Shown here: in pieces, positions 53,303-63,943 of the stretch
Layout of the letters: the number at the start of each line of letters is the position of its first letter
Numbering within the stretch: the stretch's first letter is position 1
From: Microbacterium sp. BK668
GTDB taxonomy: Bacteria > Actinomycetota > Actinomycetes > Actinomycetales > Microbacteriaceae
DNA length: 64,000 bases
Direction: 5' to 3'
Assembly (NCBI RefSeq): GCF_004362195.1
Contig: NZ_SNWG01000001.1
Span: 2,108,001 to 2,172,000 of the forward strand
Notes under the pieces: generated by a model
Seen by the model: only the letters and a program-made list of their open reading frames with translations
Databases searched by the model: none
What the model was told of the DNA's origin: nothing
Program-made: the position numbers and the translations under genes

Positions 53303-54751
53303 TCATCCCGGGCGGGTCATCGAGAGCAGGTCGAGCTTCTCGTCGAGCTGCTCGATCGTCAGCTCGCCGCGGTCGACGTAGCCGAGGTCGATGACGGCCT
53401 CCCGGACGGTGATGCCCTTCGCGACGGAGTGCTTGGCGATCTTGGCCGCCGCCTCGTACCCGATGAGCTTGTTGAGCGGAGTCACGATCGAGGGCGACAT
53501 GCCCGCGTAGGCGGCCGCCCGCTCGACATCAGCCTTCAGTCCGTCGATCGTCTTGTCGGCGAGGATGCGCATCGCGTTGGCGAGCAGGCGGATCGACTCC
53601 AGCAGCGCGGTACCCATGACAGGGATGGCGACGTTGAGCTCGAACAGCCCCGAGGCGCCCGCCCACGCGATCGTCGCGTCGTTGCCGATCACGCGCGCGC
53701 ACACCATCAGCGTCGCCTCCGGGACGACCGGGTTCACCTTGCCCGGCATGATGGACGAACCCGGCTGGAGGTCGGGGATGTGCAGCTCGCCCAGTCCCGT
53801 GTTGGGCCCCGAACCCATCCAGCGCAGATCGTTGTTGATCTTCGTGAGCGAGACCGCGATCGTGCGAAGGGCGCCGGATGCCTCGACCAGGCCGTCGCGG
53901 TTCGCCTGCGCCTCGAAGTGGTCCTTGGCCTCGGTGATGGGCAGCTCGGTGTCGTCGACGATGAGCTGCAGCACCTTCTGCGGGAACCCCGCCGGCGTGT
54001 TGATGCCTGTGCCTACGGCGGTTCCGCCGAGGGGCACCTCGGCAACCCGGGGGAGGACGGCCTGTACGCGCTCGATGCCCAGTCGCATCTGACGCGCGTA
54101 CCCGCCGAACTCCTGGCCGAGCGTGACGGGAGTGGCATCCATGAGGTGGGTGCGACCCGATTTCACGACCGTCTTCCACTCCTCCGCCTTCGCCTCGAGG
54201 GCGACCGCGAGGTGATCGAGGGCGGGGATGAGATCGTCGATGAGCTCCTGCGTCACCGCGATGTGCACCGAGGTCGGGAAGACATCGTTCGACGACTGCG
54301 AGGCGTTGACGTGGTCGTTCGGGTGCACCGTCCGGCCGAGGTCGCGCGTCGCGAGTGTCGCGAGGACCTCGTTCATGTTCATGTTCGACGACGTGCCGCT
54401 GCCGGTCTGGTAGACGTCGATCGGGAACTGGTCCGCGTGCTCGCCGCCGATGATGCGATCGGCGGCCCGCGCGATCGCGTCGGCGATGGTGGCGTCGAGC
54501 GTGCCCAGCTCCTTGTTCGCGAGCGCCGCGGCCTTCTTGATCCGGGCCAGCGCGACGATCTGCGCCGGGTCGAGCGGATCACCCGAGATGGGGAAGTTCT
54601 CCACGGCGCGCTGGGTCTGCGCCGCGTACAGCGCGTTCCTCGGGACGCGCACCTCGCCCATCGTGTCGTGCTCGATGCGGTACTCGGTACTGTTCGCGCT
54701 GCCTGTGCTGCCCGGAAGCTCCGAATCGCTTCTGTCGCTCATGTCGGTCAC
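53303..54751 (-). CDS. fumC: class II fumarate hydratase
   Basis: TCA-cycle enzyme interconverting fumarate and malate, iron-free tetramer. It has 482 residues; [13 protein letters not shown], the signature [15 protein letters not shown] and [17 protein letters not shown] are complete. The GTG has GGAGG eight bases upstream. It precedes the two-component genes on the same strand; the 109-base gap holds a GC-rich hairpin. Confidence 0.97.
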   Translation of the reverse strand: MTDMSDRSDSELPGSTGSANSTEYRIEHDTMGEVRVPRNALYAAQTQRAVENFPISGDPLDPAQIVALARIKKAAALANKELGTLDATIADAIARAADRIIGGEHADQFPIDVYQTGSGTSSNMNMNEVLATLATRDLGRTVHPNDHVNASQSSNDVFPTSVHIAVTQELIDDLIPALDHLAVALEAKAEEWKTVVKSGRTHLMDATPVTLGQEFGGYARQMRLGIERVQAVLPRVAEVPLGGTAVGTGINTPAGFPQKVLQLIVDDTELPITEAKDHFEAQANRDGLVEASGALRTIAVSLTKINNDLRWMGSGPNTGLGELHIPDLQPGSSIMPGKVNPVVPEATLMVCARVIGNDATIAWAGASGLFELNVAIPVMGTALLESIRLLANAMRILADKTIDGLKADVERAAAYAGMSPSIVTPLNKLIGYEAAAKIAKHSVAKGITVREAVIDLGYVDRGELTIEQLDEKLDLLSMTRPG

Positions 54752-54817
54752 GTCTTCGTCCTCCAGTGGTTGCGGGGTGAATGGCGGTCGCGGCCCCGGA
54801 GCCGCGTGCGTGCGGGG

Positions 54818-55495
54818 TCAGGCGGCTGCGCCGTCGCGCGTGGTGTCGGCGTCTCCCGCGTGGCCGGCGTCGCCGATGATGATGCTCGGGACGGCGCGGC
54901 CCTCGGCGAGCCGGTAGTTCGCGCCGACGATCGCGACACGGCCCTCGGCCACGGCGTCGCTGATGAGCTCCGATGAGCGCAGCAGCTCGGCGACGGTGTC
55001 CTTGAGGTGCTCGCGACCCACGACCTCGGCGTCGGGCGCCGTGCCGCGCTCGCTCGCCTGGATCACGCGACGCACAGCGGGCACGATAGGCGCGATCTGG
55101 CGCCAGATGTTGGCGGGCAGTGCCGGGGCATCCGTCCTCGTGCTCTCGATCGCCGCGTTGACGGCGCCGCAGGCGTCGTGGCCGAGGACGACGATCAGCG
55201 GCACCTCGAGCACCGCGACCGCGTACTCCAGGCTGCCGATCACGGAGTCCGAGATGACCTGGCCGGCGTTGCGGATCACGAAGAGATCGCCCAGACCCTC
55301 GTCGAAGATGATCTCGGCGGCCAGCCGGGAGTCGGAGCACCCGAAGAGGGCGGCACGCGGGCGCTGGCCGTCGGCGAGCTCGTGGCGGCGCTCGACGTCC
55401 TGGCGCGGATGCCGGGGCTCACCCGAGACGAATCGTGCGTTGCCCTCGACCATCTCCTGCCAGACGGTGCGCGGGGTGGGCTTGTCGTACGTCAT
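54818..55495 (-). CDS. beta-class carbonic anhydrase
   Basis: 225 residues. Zinc ligands C53, H106 and C109 (FGCSDSRLAAE and LGHDACGAV) with D55-R57 as the catalytic dyad. It interconverts CO2 and bicarbonate in the cytosol, feeding carboxylases such as the PEP carboxylase also encoded here. GAGGAGG precedes the ATG. The C-terminal 15 residues are variable. Confidence 0.95.
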   Translation of the reverse strand: MTYDKPTPRTVWQEMVEGNARFVSGEPRHPRQDVERRHELADGQRPRAALFGCSDSRLAAEIIFDEGLGDLFVIRNAGQVISDSVIGSLEYAVAVLEVPLIVVLGHDACGAVNAAIESTRTDAPALPANIWRQIAPIVPAVRRVIQASERGTAPDAEVVGREHLKDTVAELLRSSELISDAVAEGRVAIVGANYRLAEGRAVPSIIIGDAGHAGDADTTRDGAAA

Positions 55496-55529
55496 CGAGC
55501 CTCCTCGGTGATCACGGCGGCGCGTGCGG

Positions 55530-56171
55530 TCACGGCGCCTCCTGGGCGAGAGTCTTCGCCTGATCGGCGACGGCGCGCGCCGCCGTCTCGGCGGTGGCCT
55601 CGTCGGTCGACCCGTAGATGAGGATCGTGTCGGGCCCCGCCTGCGTGCTGAGCGCGATCGACACGTTCCCGGCCCGGGCGGGGTCGGGGATGTCGTACAC
55701 CGTCCACTCCACGCCCTCGATCGTCCGGGTTCCCGACGCGCCGGCGCCCTTCAGCACGCGGGCCGGCCACGCGGCATCCGCGTCGAAGCCCTGCGCCACG
55801 CGAAGGAAGCCGGATGCCTCGCTCGGGACGTAGACGACGGTCCACGCCTTCACCGAGTCTCCCTCGATGGCCGCGCTGTTGGCGCGCCACGTCGAGGGCA
55901 CGTCGGGCACGACGACGGCGCGACCCTCGACCGCGGAGACCGTCTCGGCCACAGCGGCGACATCGGCGGGTTTGCGCTCCGGGATCGATCCCCGAGGGAC
56001 GGCGAAGACGATGACGAGCACGACGGCGAGGGTTGCCAGCAGCGCCGCGACGAGATTGCGCGTGTTCTGGCTCGAGCGGTACGCGGCCGAGAACCGGGCC
56101 TTGCGCTCGGCCGTCTCCTCGGGTGTCTCGGGGCGTCCGAGTTCGGCGACGATGCGGGGAGCCTTCGCCAT
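55530..56171 (-). CDS. DUF4245 family membrane protein
   Basis: 213 residues: a cytoplasmic N-terminus (APRIVAELGRPETPEETAER), one transmembrane helix (LVAALLATLAVVLVIVFAVP) and an extracytoplasmic domain with VPSTWRANSAAI and the typical IEGVEWTVYDIPD. The ATG overlaps the xseB stop in TGATG. The order xseA-xseB-DUF4245 is conserved in actinobacteria; function unknown. Confidence 0.9.
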   Translation of the reverse strand: MAKAPRIVAELGRPETPEETAERKARFSAAYRSSQNTRNLVAALLATLAVVLVIVFAVPRGSIPERKPADVAAVAETVSAVEGRAVVVPDVPSTWRANSAAIEGDSVKAWTVVYVPSEASGFLRVAQGFDADAAWPARVLKGAGASGTRTIEGVEWTVYDIPDPARAGNVSIALSTQAGPDTILIYGSTDEATAETAARAVADQAKTLAQEAP

Positions 56172-56464
56172 CACGCCTCCGGCTGCTCGCCGTCGCCCGG
56201 GCTCCCGGACGGCCGGAGGCCGGGGGAGCCGCCCGTGGCGCTCGCCGATCCCGAGGTGCGAGCGGCTTCCAGACGTCGCTTCGCGCCAAGGAGCCACTCC
56301 TCGCAGCGCTCCGCGAGGGCTTCGCCGCGCTCCCAGAGCGCCAGGGACTGCTCGAGGGTCGGAGCGCCCTGCTCGAGCTCGGCGACGACCCGCACGAGCT
56401 CGTCGCGGGCCTGCTCGAACGACAGCGACGCGACGTCGGACCGTCCTTCGCTCGCCACGCTCAT
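56171..56464 (-). CDS. xseB: exodeoxyribonuclease VII small subunit
   Basis: 97 residues from ATG 56464. [20 protein letters not shown] with [20 protein letters not shown] is the XseB coiled coil. It assembles with XseA into the nuclease that degrades single-stranded DNA. TAAGAT ends seven bases before this ATG, consistent with a leaderless start; GGAGG overlaps that spacing and could instead serve a GTG two codons further in. The C-terminal 30 residues are low complexity. Confidence 0.92.
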   Translation of the reverse strand: MSVASEGRSDVASLSFEQARDELVRVVAELEQGAPTLEQSLALWERGEALAERCEEWLLGAKRRLEAARTSGSASATGGSPGLRPSGSPGDGEQPEA

Positions 56465-56536
56465 GACCTCCATCTTAGTTCGGCGCCCGGACGCGCTCCG
56501 GACGCATCGCTCGACGTCGAGCGATGCACAGGGACG

Positions 56537-57823
56537 TCACGAGCCGGGGGCGTCCTCGGCGATCTCGCCCTCCGAGCGCGCGGCGAACGACCCCCGTCCT
56601 ACGGTCACGACGACCTCCGCGCCCGGCGGGGCCTGCGTCGCGTCGCGCACGATGACGCCGTCCGACAGGTGGGCGATGGCGTATCCGCGCGCCAGGGTCG
56701 ACGCGGGGGAGAGGGCGCGCAGAGTGGCCCGGAGCTCCGCGGTACGGCGGCCCTGGACCTCCAGGACGCGGTCGACGATGTCGCGGCCGCGCGCGGCGAC
56801 CAGCCAGAGGTGCTGCGAACGGGACTCGAGCATGGACTCCGGCGCACGCAGCGCGGGACGTGAGCGGAGCTGCTCGAGCTGCGCGATGTCGTGCTGCAGG
56901 CGGTGGGTGAGGCGCATGGTGAGCCGCGAGCGCAGCTGAGCGACGATCGCGCGCTGCTCCGCGACATCGGGGACGACCCTCCTGGCGGCGTCGGTCGGCG
57001 TCGACGCGCGCAGATCGGCGACGTCATCGAGCAGCGGGTGGTCGTTCTCGTGCCCGATGGCGCTGACGACGGGAGTGGATGCCGCGGCCACCGCCCGCAC
57101 GAGCCGCTCATCGCTGAAGCCGAGGAGCGTCTGCGGGTCGCCGCCCCCGCGCGCGATGATGATGACGTCCACGTCGGGTGCGGCATCCAGCGCCTTGACG
57201 GCGGCGATCGTCTCGGGGACGCAGCGCTCGCCCTGCACGGCCGCGTACTTCGTCCGGAAGCGCACCTGGGGCCAGCGCAGCTCGGCGTTGCGGTGGACGT
57301 CCTTCTCGGCATCGGAGTTCTCGCCCGTGATGAGGCCGATGGTGTGCGGGAGGAACGGAAGCGCCTTCTTGCGCGACGGATCGAACAGCCCCTCGGCGCG
57401 CAGCTGGGCACGCAGGCGCTCCAGCCGCTCGAGCTGGTCGCCCAGGCCGACGTGACGCATCGACGAGACGGTGAAGCTGAAGTCCCCCTGCCGGACGAAG
57501 TAGTCGGCCTTCACGCACGCGATGACGTGGTCGCCGACCTTGAGGTCTCCGGGCACGCGTGCGAGCGTCTTGGACCACAGCCGGAAGGAGATGAGCGAGT
57601 CGGACCCGAGGTCTTTCAGTCGACCGAAGACGTTGCCGCCGCGCATGTTCCAGGACGTGATCTCGCCCTCGACCCACACGAAGCCCCACTTCTCGACGAA
57701 TCCGCGGATGGTCTCGTTGAGACGCGACACCGAGGTCGGCGACTGCGGACTCGATTCGCGCGGGTGCACCGAGTCGGCGGGCGGCGCTTCGCCGGCAACG
57801 GCTTCCGGCCGGAACGTGTTCAT
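56537..57823 (-). CDS. xseA: exodeoxyribonuclease VII large subunit
   Basis: 428 residues. An N-terminal OB-fold (FVWVEGEITSWNMRGGNVFG), then the catalytic core with GLITGENSDAEKDV, VDVIIIARGGGDPQTLLGFS and PVVSAIGHENDHPLLDDVAD, and a long helical C-terminal region. GAGGAG precedes the ATG. Divergent from ispH and 72 bases before xseB on the same strand. Confidence 0.95.
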   Translation of the reverse strand: MNTFRPEAVAGEAPPADSVHPRESSPQSPTSVSRLNETIRGFVEKWGFVWVEGEITSWNMRGGNVFGRLKDLGSDSLISFRLWSKTLARVPGDLKVGDHVIACVKADYFVRQGDFSFTVSSMRHVGLGDQLERLERLRAQLRAEGLFDPSRKKALPFLPHTIGLITGENSDAEKDVHRNAELRWPQVRFRTKYAAVQGERCVPETIAAVKALDAAPDVDVIIIARGGGDPQTLLGFSDERLVRAVAAASTPVVSAIGHENDHPLLDDVADLRASTPTDAARRVVPDVAEQRAIVAQLRSRLTMRLTHRLQHDIAQLEQLRSRPALRAPESMLESRSQHLWLVAARGRDIVDRVLEVQGRRTAELRATLRALSPASTLARGYAIAHLSDGVIVRDATQAPPGAEVVVTVGRGSFAARSEGEIAEDAPGS

Positions 57824-57910
57824 CGACTCCTCGGGACGTCTCGTGATCCTGGGATTCCTCCATCGGCGGACGCCCAGGTCGCATGCACCCGCCGCCGATA
57901 GGATCGAAGG

Positions 57911-58984
57911 GTGAGTTCGGCCTCTACGATTTCCGCGGTCCGCATGCCCGTGCCGCGCGTCCCGCGGCGGCGCGAGCGCCTACAGGATATCCCCGTGAAC
58001 GGACACAAGCGGGTCCTCCTCGCCTCGCCCCGCGGCTACTGCGCGGGAGTCGACCGTGCCGTCATCGCGGTGGAGAAGGCGCTCGAGCGCTTCGGCGCGC
58101 CCGTGTACGTGCGCAAGCAGATCGTCCACAACATCCACGTCGTGACCGAGCTCGAGCAGAAGGGCGCGATCTTCGTCGAGGAGGTCGACGAGGTGCCCGA
58201 GGGCGCGCACGTCGTGTTCAGCGCGCACGGCGTCTCGCCGGCGGTCGTGAACGCGGCGTCCGATCGCGGGCTGCTGGCGATCGATGCCACGTGCCCGCTC
58301 GTCACGAAGGTGCACCGCGAGGCCGTCCGGTTCGCGCGCGACGACTTCGAGATCCTGCTGATCGGTCACCTCGGACACGAGGAGGTCGAGGGAACGGCGG
58401 GCGAGGCCCCCGACCACGTGACGATCGTGAACTCCCCCGATGAGGCCGACACCGTCGAGGTGAGGGATCCGTCGAAGGTCGTATGGCTGTCGCAGACGAC
58501 GCTGTCGGTCGACGAGACGATGGAGACGGTGCGCCGCCTCCGCGTGAGGTTCCCGGAGCTCCAGGATCCGCCGTCGGACGACATCTGCTACGCGACGCAG
58601 AACCGTCAGGTCGCGATCAAGAAGGTCGCGAAGGATGCCGATCTGGTCATCGTCGTGGGATCGGCGAACTCGTCGAACAGCGTGCGGCTCGTCGAGGTCG
58701 CGCTCGAGCACGGTGCGAAGGCGGCGTACCGCGTGGACTACGCCGACGAGGTGGAGCAGGCCTGGCTCGAGGGGGTCGAGACGGTCGGGGTGACCTCCGG
58801 CGCCTCGGTGCCCGAGGTGCTCGTGCAGGAGGTGCTCGCAGAGCTCGCCGGCGCCGGGTATCGCGACGTCGAGCAGATCCAGACGGCCGAGGAGGATCTC
58901 CTGTTCTCGCTCCCGAAGGAGCTCCGGTCGGATGCCTCGGGCCGCCGCGACCACCGCGCGCTCGGTGGGCGGAGCCGCTCGTGA
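57911..58984 (+). CDS. ispH: 4-hydroxy-3-methylbut-2-enyl diphosphate reductase
   Basis: Last step of the MEP pathway, producing IPP and DMAPP. It has 357 residues; the 4Fe-4S ligands are C44 (GYCAGVDRA), C128 (ATCPLVTK) and C226 ([10 protein letters not shown]), with [15 protein letters not shown] and ANSSNSVRL as substrate motifs. About 30 residues precede the core. The GTG is leaderless, TAGGAT ending six bases upstream. Its stop overlaps the next gene (GTGA). Confidence 0.96.
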   Translation: MSSASTISAVRMPVPRVPRRRERLQDIPVNGHKRVLLASPRGYCAGVDRAVIAVEKALERFGAPVYVRKQIVHNIHVVTELEQKGAIFVEEVDEVPEGAHVVFSAHGVSPAVVNAASDRGLLAIDATCPLVTKVHREAVRFARDDFEILLIGHLGHEEVEGTAGEAPDHVTIVNSPDEADTVEVRDPSKVVWLSQTTLSVDETMETVRRLRVRFPELQDPPSDDICYATQNRQVAIKKVAKDADLVIVVGSANSSNSVRLVEVALEHGAKAAYRVDYADEVEQAWLEGVETVGVTSGASVPEVLVQEVLAELAGAGYRDVEQIQTAEEDLLFSLPKELRSDASGRRDHRALGGRSRS

Positions 58985-59544
58985 GCCAGCCCGGCCCGGC
59001 CGACCAGCGCCCGCGTCCGGCCTACGGCGAGTACGCCACACCGGAGGAGCAGCGCGCGCGGATCCAGCAGCCCGATGCGACATGGGCGCTGGAGACCGGG
59101 CAGGCGCCCGACGAGCCGGCCACCGCCGAGGCTCCGCGCCGCCCCTTAGACAGCCCCTCCGATGCCGTCCGATCGGGTCGCAGCATCGATCGCATCGTCA
59201 CGCTGTCTCTGCTCATCGTCGGTGCGTTCAACGTCGTCTTCACGGCGATCTCGTACTTCAACCTTCCGGCTCTCGCCGATCAGGCCATGCAGATCATCGG
59301 CATCCCCGGCAGCTTCTCGAACTTCGAGGCCGCCCGCCTGTGGGGACCGATCGCCGCGATCGTGCTGATCGTCGGCTTCCTCGCGACGGCGTTCTTCGCC
59401 TGGCGGCGGGTCGGACGCGGGAAGCTCGCGTGGTGGATCCCGCTGGTCGGCGCCGCCGCGACCTACCTGGTCGTGTGGGTGTGCCTCGCGGTGCCGCTCG
59501 TCGGCGACCCCGCCTTCATGGAGTACGCGACGAACCCGCGCTGA
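58981..59544 (+). CDS. DUF6264-type membrane protein
   Basis: 187 residues: a polar N-terminus ([20 protein letters not shown]), then about three membrane helices ([59 protein letters not shown]). It resembles a Microbacteriaceae family found after ispH. Function unknown. Translation coupled to ispH by GTGA overlap. Confidence 0.8.
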   Translation: MSQPGPADQRPRPAYGEYATPEEQRARIQQPDATWALETGQAPDEPATAEAPRRPLDSPSDAVRSGRSIDRIVTLSLLIVGAFNVVFTAISYFNLPALADQAMQIIGIPGSFSNFEAARLWGPIAAIVLIVGFLATAFFAWRRVGRGKLAWWIPLVGAAATYLVVWVCLAVPLVGDPAFMEYATNPR

Positions 59545-59643
59545 ACCGTCGGCGCCCCCGCCGGCGCGGCCGGGCCGGCGCCACGCGCGAGCCGCGCGAG
59601 GTCCATACTCGAAGGGCGCGCTCGCCCTCGCCGGCTCCCCGGT

Positions 59644-59668
59644 GAACCTTCCTCGCCGCGCACTCGTG
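59644..59668 (+). promoter_or_regulatory. candidate ECF-sigma autoregulatory promoter
   Basis: GAACC (59644-59648) and CGTG (59665-59668) are separated by 16 bases, the canonical ECF-type -35/-10 pair, 22 bases before the ATG of the ECF sigma gene. A GGAGGTG ribosome site follows. Upstream, 59545-59640 holds only GC-rich inverted repeats after the DUF6264 gene. Confidence 0.6.
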
Positions 59669-59690
59669 GTCTCCTTCGAGGAGGTGTGCG

Positions 59691-60197
59691 ATGCCACCCG
59701 ACGACGACGCGCGTCTGACGGCCCTGTACGACGCGCACGCCGCGCCGGTGTGGCGGTACGTCGTGAAGCTGACGGGCGATCGAGCGGGCGCCGACGACGT
59801 CGTGCAGGAGACTCTGCTCCGCGCATGGCGGACGCCGAAGATCCTCGCGCAGGATCCTTCGACGACCCGGGCGTGGATGATCACGGTCGCGCGCCGCATC
59901 GTCATCGATGAGGCGCGCAGCGCCCGCCGGCGCCATGAGCGCACGGTCGCGGAACTGCCCGAGAAGGCCGCGGGCGACGAGGTCGATCAGCTCTTCGAGG
60001 CGATCCTCATACAGGAGGCGCTCACCGCCCTCACCGACGACCATCGCGCCGTCATCGTGAAGGCCTACTACCGCGGGCTCAGCGTCGCACAGACCGCGAT
60101 CGAGCTCGGCATCCCCGAGGGGACCGTCAAGTCGAGGCTCCATTACGGTCTCCGCGCGCTCCGGCTCGCGCTCCAGGAGAGGGGGGTGACGCGATGA
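59691..60197 (+). CDS. ECF-family RNA polymerase sigma factor
   Basis: 168 residues. Region 2 is LYDAHAAPVWRYVVKLTGDR with ADDVVQETLLRAWR; region 4 is ALTDDHRAVIVKAYYRGLSV with GIPEGTVKSRLHYGLRALR. It directs polymerase to stress-type promoters. The downstream anti-sigma gene overlaps its stop (ATGA). A GAACC-N16-CGTG pair upstream suggests it activates its own operon. Confidence 0.94.
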   Translation: MPPDDDARLTALYDAHAAPVWRYVVKLTGDRAGADDVVQETLLRAWRTPKILAQDPSTTRAWMITVARRIVIDEARSARRRHERTVAELPEKAAGDEVDQLFEAILIQEALTALTDDHRAVIVKAYYRGLSVAQTAIELGIPEGTVKSRLHYGLRALRLALQERGVTR

Positions 60198-60904
60198 ACC
60201 CCGACCACCCGCACTTCGCACAGTGGGATGCCGCGTACGTGCTCGGCGCCCTCTCGCCCAGCGACCGCCGCGACTTCGAGGCCCATCTCGACGACTGCGC
60301 GGACTGCCGGCGCGCGATCGCCCAGCTCGCCCCGACGGTGGGGCTCCTCTCGCGGATCACCGCCGAGGAGGCGGACGACGCCGCGAGCGACGCCGGCGTC
60401 GGACTCGGGGAGGACCCGGGCCGGCCGGCCGCAGTCCTTTCGCTGGCGCGCGAGCGCGCGCGCCGGCGTCGCCTCGTGCGCGTGACAGCGCTCGCCGCCG
60501 CGGCCGCGCTCGTGATCGCGGCCGTCGCGGTTCCGCTGGCGGTCACCTCATCCGCACCACGGCCGACGGAATCCTTCGCTCTCGAGGGCACGTCGGGCGT
60601 CCCGCTCGAGGCCGACGTGCAGCTGACCTCTGTCGGCTGGGGGACTCGCATCGAGCTGCGCTGTCGCTATCCCGAGGATGACGAGTCCGAGGCGCCGGAG
60701 GAGGGCTGGACCTATGCGCTCACCGTCGTCGACAGTGCGGGCGAGGCGTCGAATGTGTCGACCTGGCGCTCCAAGCCGGGTGCCGACGCTCGCCTTCAGG
60801 CCGGAACGGCCCTCGACGTCTCCCAGATCCGGAGCGTCGAGATCCGGACGATGACGGGGAGGGTCCTGATGTCGTACGAGCTTTCGGAGGCGACGGATGG
60901 CTAG
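60194..60904 (+). CDS. zinc-binding anti-sigma factor (RskA/zf-HC2 type)
   Basis: 236 residues. The N-terminal zinc anti-sigma motif is H31-x3-C35-x2-C38 (EAHLDDCADC) after QWDAAYVLGALSPSDRRDFE. One transmembrane helix (VTALAAAAALVIAAVAVPLA) leads to an extracytoplasmic domain resembling RskA C-termini. It should hold the sigma factor at the membrane until a signal, possibly redox through the zinc cysteines or proteolysis, releases it. Confidence 0.92.
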   Translation: MNPDHPHFAQWDAAYVLGALSPSDRRDFEAHLDDCADCRRAIAQLAPTVGLLSRITAEEADDAASDAGVGLGEDPGRPAAVLSLARERARRRRLVRVTALAAAAALVIAAVAVPLAVTSSAPRPTESFALEGTSGVPLEADVQLTSVGWGTRIELRCRYPEDDESEAPEEGWTYALTVVDSAGEASNVSTWRSKPGADARLQAGTALDVSQIRSVEIRTMTGRVLMSYELSEATDG

Positions 60905-60930
60905 GGGGACGTCCCGTCTAGGCTTGCGGG

Positions 60931-61479
60931 ATGCCCCGCCTCCTCGCCGTCTGCGTCGTGCACCAGTTGCGTCGTGATCCGGGGAACGGGGTGACCGCGA
61001 TCGACAAGCGGGCGGTCGCAGGACCGGTGCGGATCCGGGCGTTCGGCGCCTACGGCGACGTGCAGGCGGACCGCAAGCACCACGGCGGGCTCGACAAGGC
61101 GCTGTACGCCTACGCGCAGGAGGACGCGCGGTTCTGGGAGGCGGAGCTGGGCCGCGAGCTCGCGCCGGGGTTCTTCGGTGAGAACCTGCGGACCGAGGGA
61201 CTCGACGTCAACGCGGCGCGGATCGGTGAGCGCTGGCGCATCGGATCACGGGTCGAGCTGGAGGTGACGATGCCCCGGACTCCCTGCGGCACCTTCGCCC
61301 GCAGGGTCGGGGGCGCGCATCAGCGCGGGTGGGTCAAGCGCTTCTCCGCGGAGCGGCGGCTGGGGCCGTATCTCCGCGTCGTGCGAACGGGCACGGTGGA
61401 GGCGGGCGACGAGATCGTGGTCGTGCCGGCGCCCGACGGTGCGCCAGGGCTGCTCGACGGGTACCGCGACCCCCTGTAG
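60931..61479 (+). CDS. MOSC domain-containing protein
   Basis: 182 residues. VHQLRRDPGNGVTAIDKRAV, DRKHHGGLDKALYAYAQEDA, GFFGENLRTEGLDV and the cysteine in MPRTPCGTFARR are YiiM-like MOSC features; the cysteine may carry sulfur or bind molybdenum cofactor. Such proteins detoxify N-hydroxylated bases. Leaderless ATG: TAGGCT ends six bases upstream. Convergent with fbaA. Confidence 0.92.
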   Translation: MPRLLAVCVVHQLRRDPGNGVTAIDKRAVAGPVRIRAFGAYGDVQADRKHHGGLDKALYAYAQEDARFWEAELGRELAPGFFGENLRTEGLDVNAARIGERWRIGSRVELEVTMPRTPCGTFARRVGGAHQRGWVKRFSAERRLGPYLRVVRTGTVEAGDEIVVVPAPDGAPGLLDGYRDPL

Positions 61480-61492
61480 CCGCGGAGACGAC

Positions 61493-61523
61493 GGATGCCC
61501 CGGCCCGGCGGGCCGAGGCATCC
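61493..61523. terminator. hairpin between the MOSC gene and fbaA
   Basis: GGATGCC (61493-61499) pairs with GGCATCC (61517-61523), continued after one mismatch by CGGCC/GGCCG inside. Shared bidirectional terminator candidate for two convergent genes. Confidence 0.55.
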
Positions 61524-61539
61524 AGCGGAGCGAATCCTG

Positions 61540-62568
<1,029 letters not shown>

Positions 62569-62677
62569 GTCGTGCTCCTTGCTCGGGGGACGTTCAGGCC
62601 CAACTCTAGCGAAGGGCCTTCGAGACTCGGGATGCCTCGTCCCCGCCGCGACGGCCCGCTGAGCGCCTCCTGCCGCA

Positions 62678-62703
62678 CGTGAAAGATTCGCGTTTCCTTC
62701 ACG
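62678..62703. promoter_or_regulatory. inverted repeat in the fbaA-glpX divergent region
   Basis: CGTGAA and TTCACG are six-base perfect arms 14 bases apart, with GAAA/TTTC nested inside, roughly midway between the two divergent starts. Possible shared operator; no regulator is identified. Confidence 0.3.
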
Positions 62704-62757
62704 CCGGCGCGGCGCAAATCCCCGGTCGACGACGAGGCCGGGGTCTAGGCTGACGCC

Positions 62758-63747
62758 ATGGTGAGCCTGACCGAAGACCTGAGCCCTCTGCATCCCGACC
62801 GCAACCTCGCTCTCGAGCTGGTGCGGGCCACGGAGGCGGCGGCCATCCGGGCGGTGCCGTTCATCGGCCGCGGGCAGAAGGAGCTCGCCGACGGAGCCGC
62901 CGTCGACGCGATGCGCGCATTCCTCACGACGGTCAACTTCGACGGTGTGATCGTCATCGGCGAGGGCGAGAAGGACAACGCGCCGATGCTGTACAACGGC
63001 GAGAGCGTCGGTAACGGGAGGGGCCCGCGGTGCGACATCGCGGTCGACCCGATCGACGGCACGACGCTCACGGCGGAGGGACGGAACAACGCGCTGTCGG
63101 TGATCGCGGTGTCCGACCGCGGGTCGATGCTGGACGCGTCCTCGGTCTTCTACATGGACAAGCTCGTGACCGGACCGGCGGGGGTCGGCGTCGTCGACAT
63201 CCGTCTTCCCATCGCCGAGAACATCCGCCTCCTGGCCAAAGCCCTCGGCAAGCCCGTCGACGAGCTCGTCGTGTCGGTGCTGAATCGCCCGCGTCACGCG
63301 CAGCTCATCCAGGAGATCCGGGATGCCGGCGCCGGCACGCGGCTCATGTCCGACGGCGATGTCGCCGGCGGCATCAACGCCGCTCGCCACAACGCGCGCA
63401 CCGACATGTGCGTCGGCATCGGCGGCAGCCCGGAGGGCATCGTGACCGCGTGCGCGATCAAGGCGCTCGGCGGTCACATCCAGGGTCGCCTCTGGCCGCG
63501 CGACGACGACGAGAAGCAGAAGGGCGTCGAGGCCGGGCTCCGGCTCGACGACTTCGTCTACGAGGCGGACGACCTCGTGACCGGCAGGAACACGCTGTTC
63601 GTCGCCACGGGCGTGACGAACGGCGAGCTCGTCGGCGGGGTCCGCCGGGACGGCGACTGGATCTACACCGAGAGCGTCGTGCTGCGCGGGGCCTCGGGGA
63701 CGCTGCGTCGCATCACGTCGGAGCACCTGACGTCGAAGTGGCTGTGA
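62758..63747 (+). CDS. glpX: class II fructose-1,6-bisphosphatase
   Basis: Gluconeogenic phosphatase, 329 residues. VIVIGEGEKDNAPMLYNGE, DIAVDPIDGTTLTAEGRNN and GIGGSPEGIVTACAIKALGG are metal- and substrate-binding segments of the GlpX family. Leaderless ATG: TAGGCT ends six bases upstream. It faces fbaA across a 189-base divergent region. Confidence 0.97.
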   Translation: MVSLTEDLSPLHPDRNLALELVRATEAAAIRAVPFIGRGQKELADGAAVDAMRAFLTTVNFDGVIVIGEGEKDNAPMLYNGESVGNGRGPRCDIAVDPIDGTTLTAEGRNNALSVIAVSDRGSMLDASSVFYMDKLVTGPAGVGVVDIRLPIAENIRLLAKALGKPVDELVVSVLNRPRHAQLIQEIRDAGAGTRLMSDGDVAGGINAARHNARTDMCVGIGGSPEGIVTACAIKALGGHIQGRLWPRDDDEKQKGVEAGLRLDDFVYEADDLVTGRNTLFVATGVTNGELVGGVRRDGDWIYTESVVLRGASGTLRRITSEHLTSKWL

Positions 63748-63943
63748 GCTGACGGGCCCGCGCTGTCGCATTGCGGGGAGCGGACCGCCGGGAAGCGCCG
63801 ACCGCGATCGGCATGCCCGGATCCGTGGCTGAACGTTCGGTGAACGTGTCCGAGTCGTTGTCAAGCGTTCCCGACCGGGCATGGGCGGTCTGGCACAATG
63901 GTGAAGGCGTCGAACGGCGCCGACGCACGTCGAAGGGATGCCG

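Noticed and set aside
63830..63899. ECF-like promoter from the TGAACGT repeats before the last gene
   Set aside because: I could not find a matching -10 at the right spacing, so only the weaker CACAAT box is mentioned.
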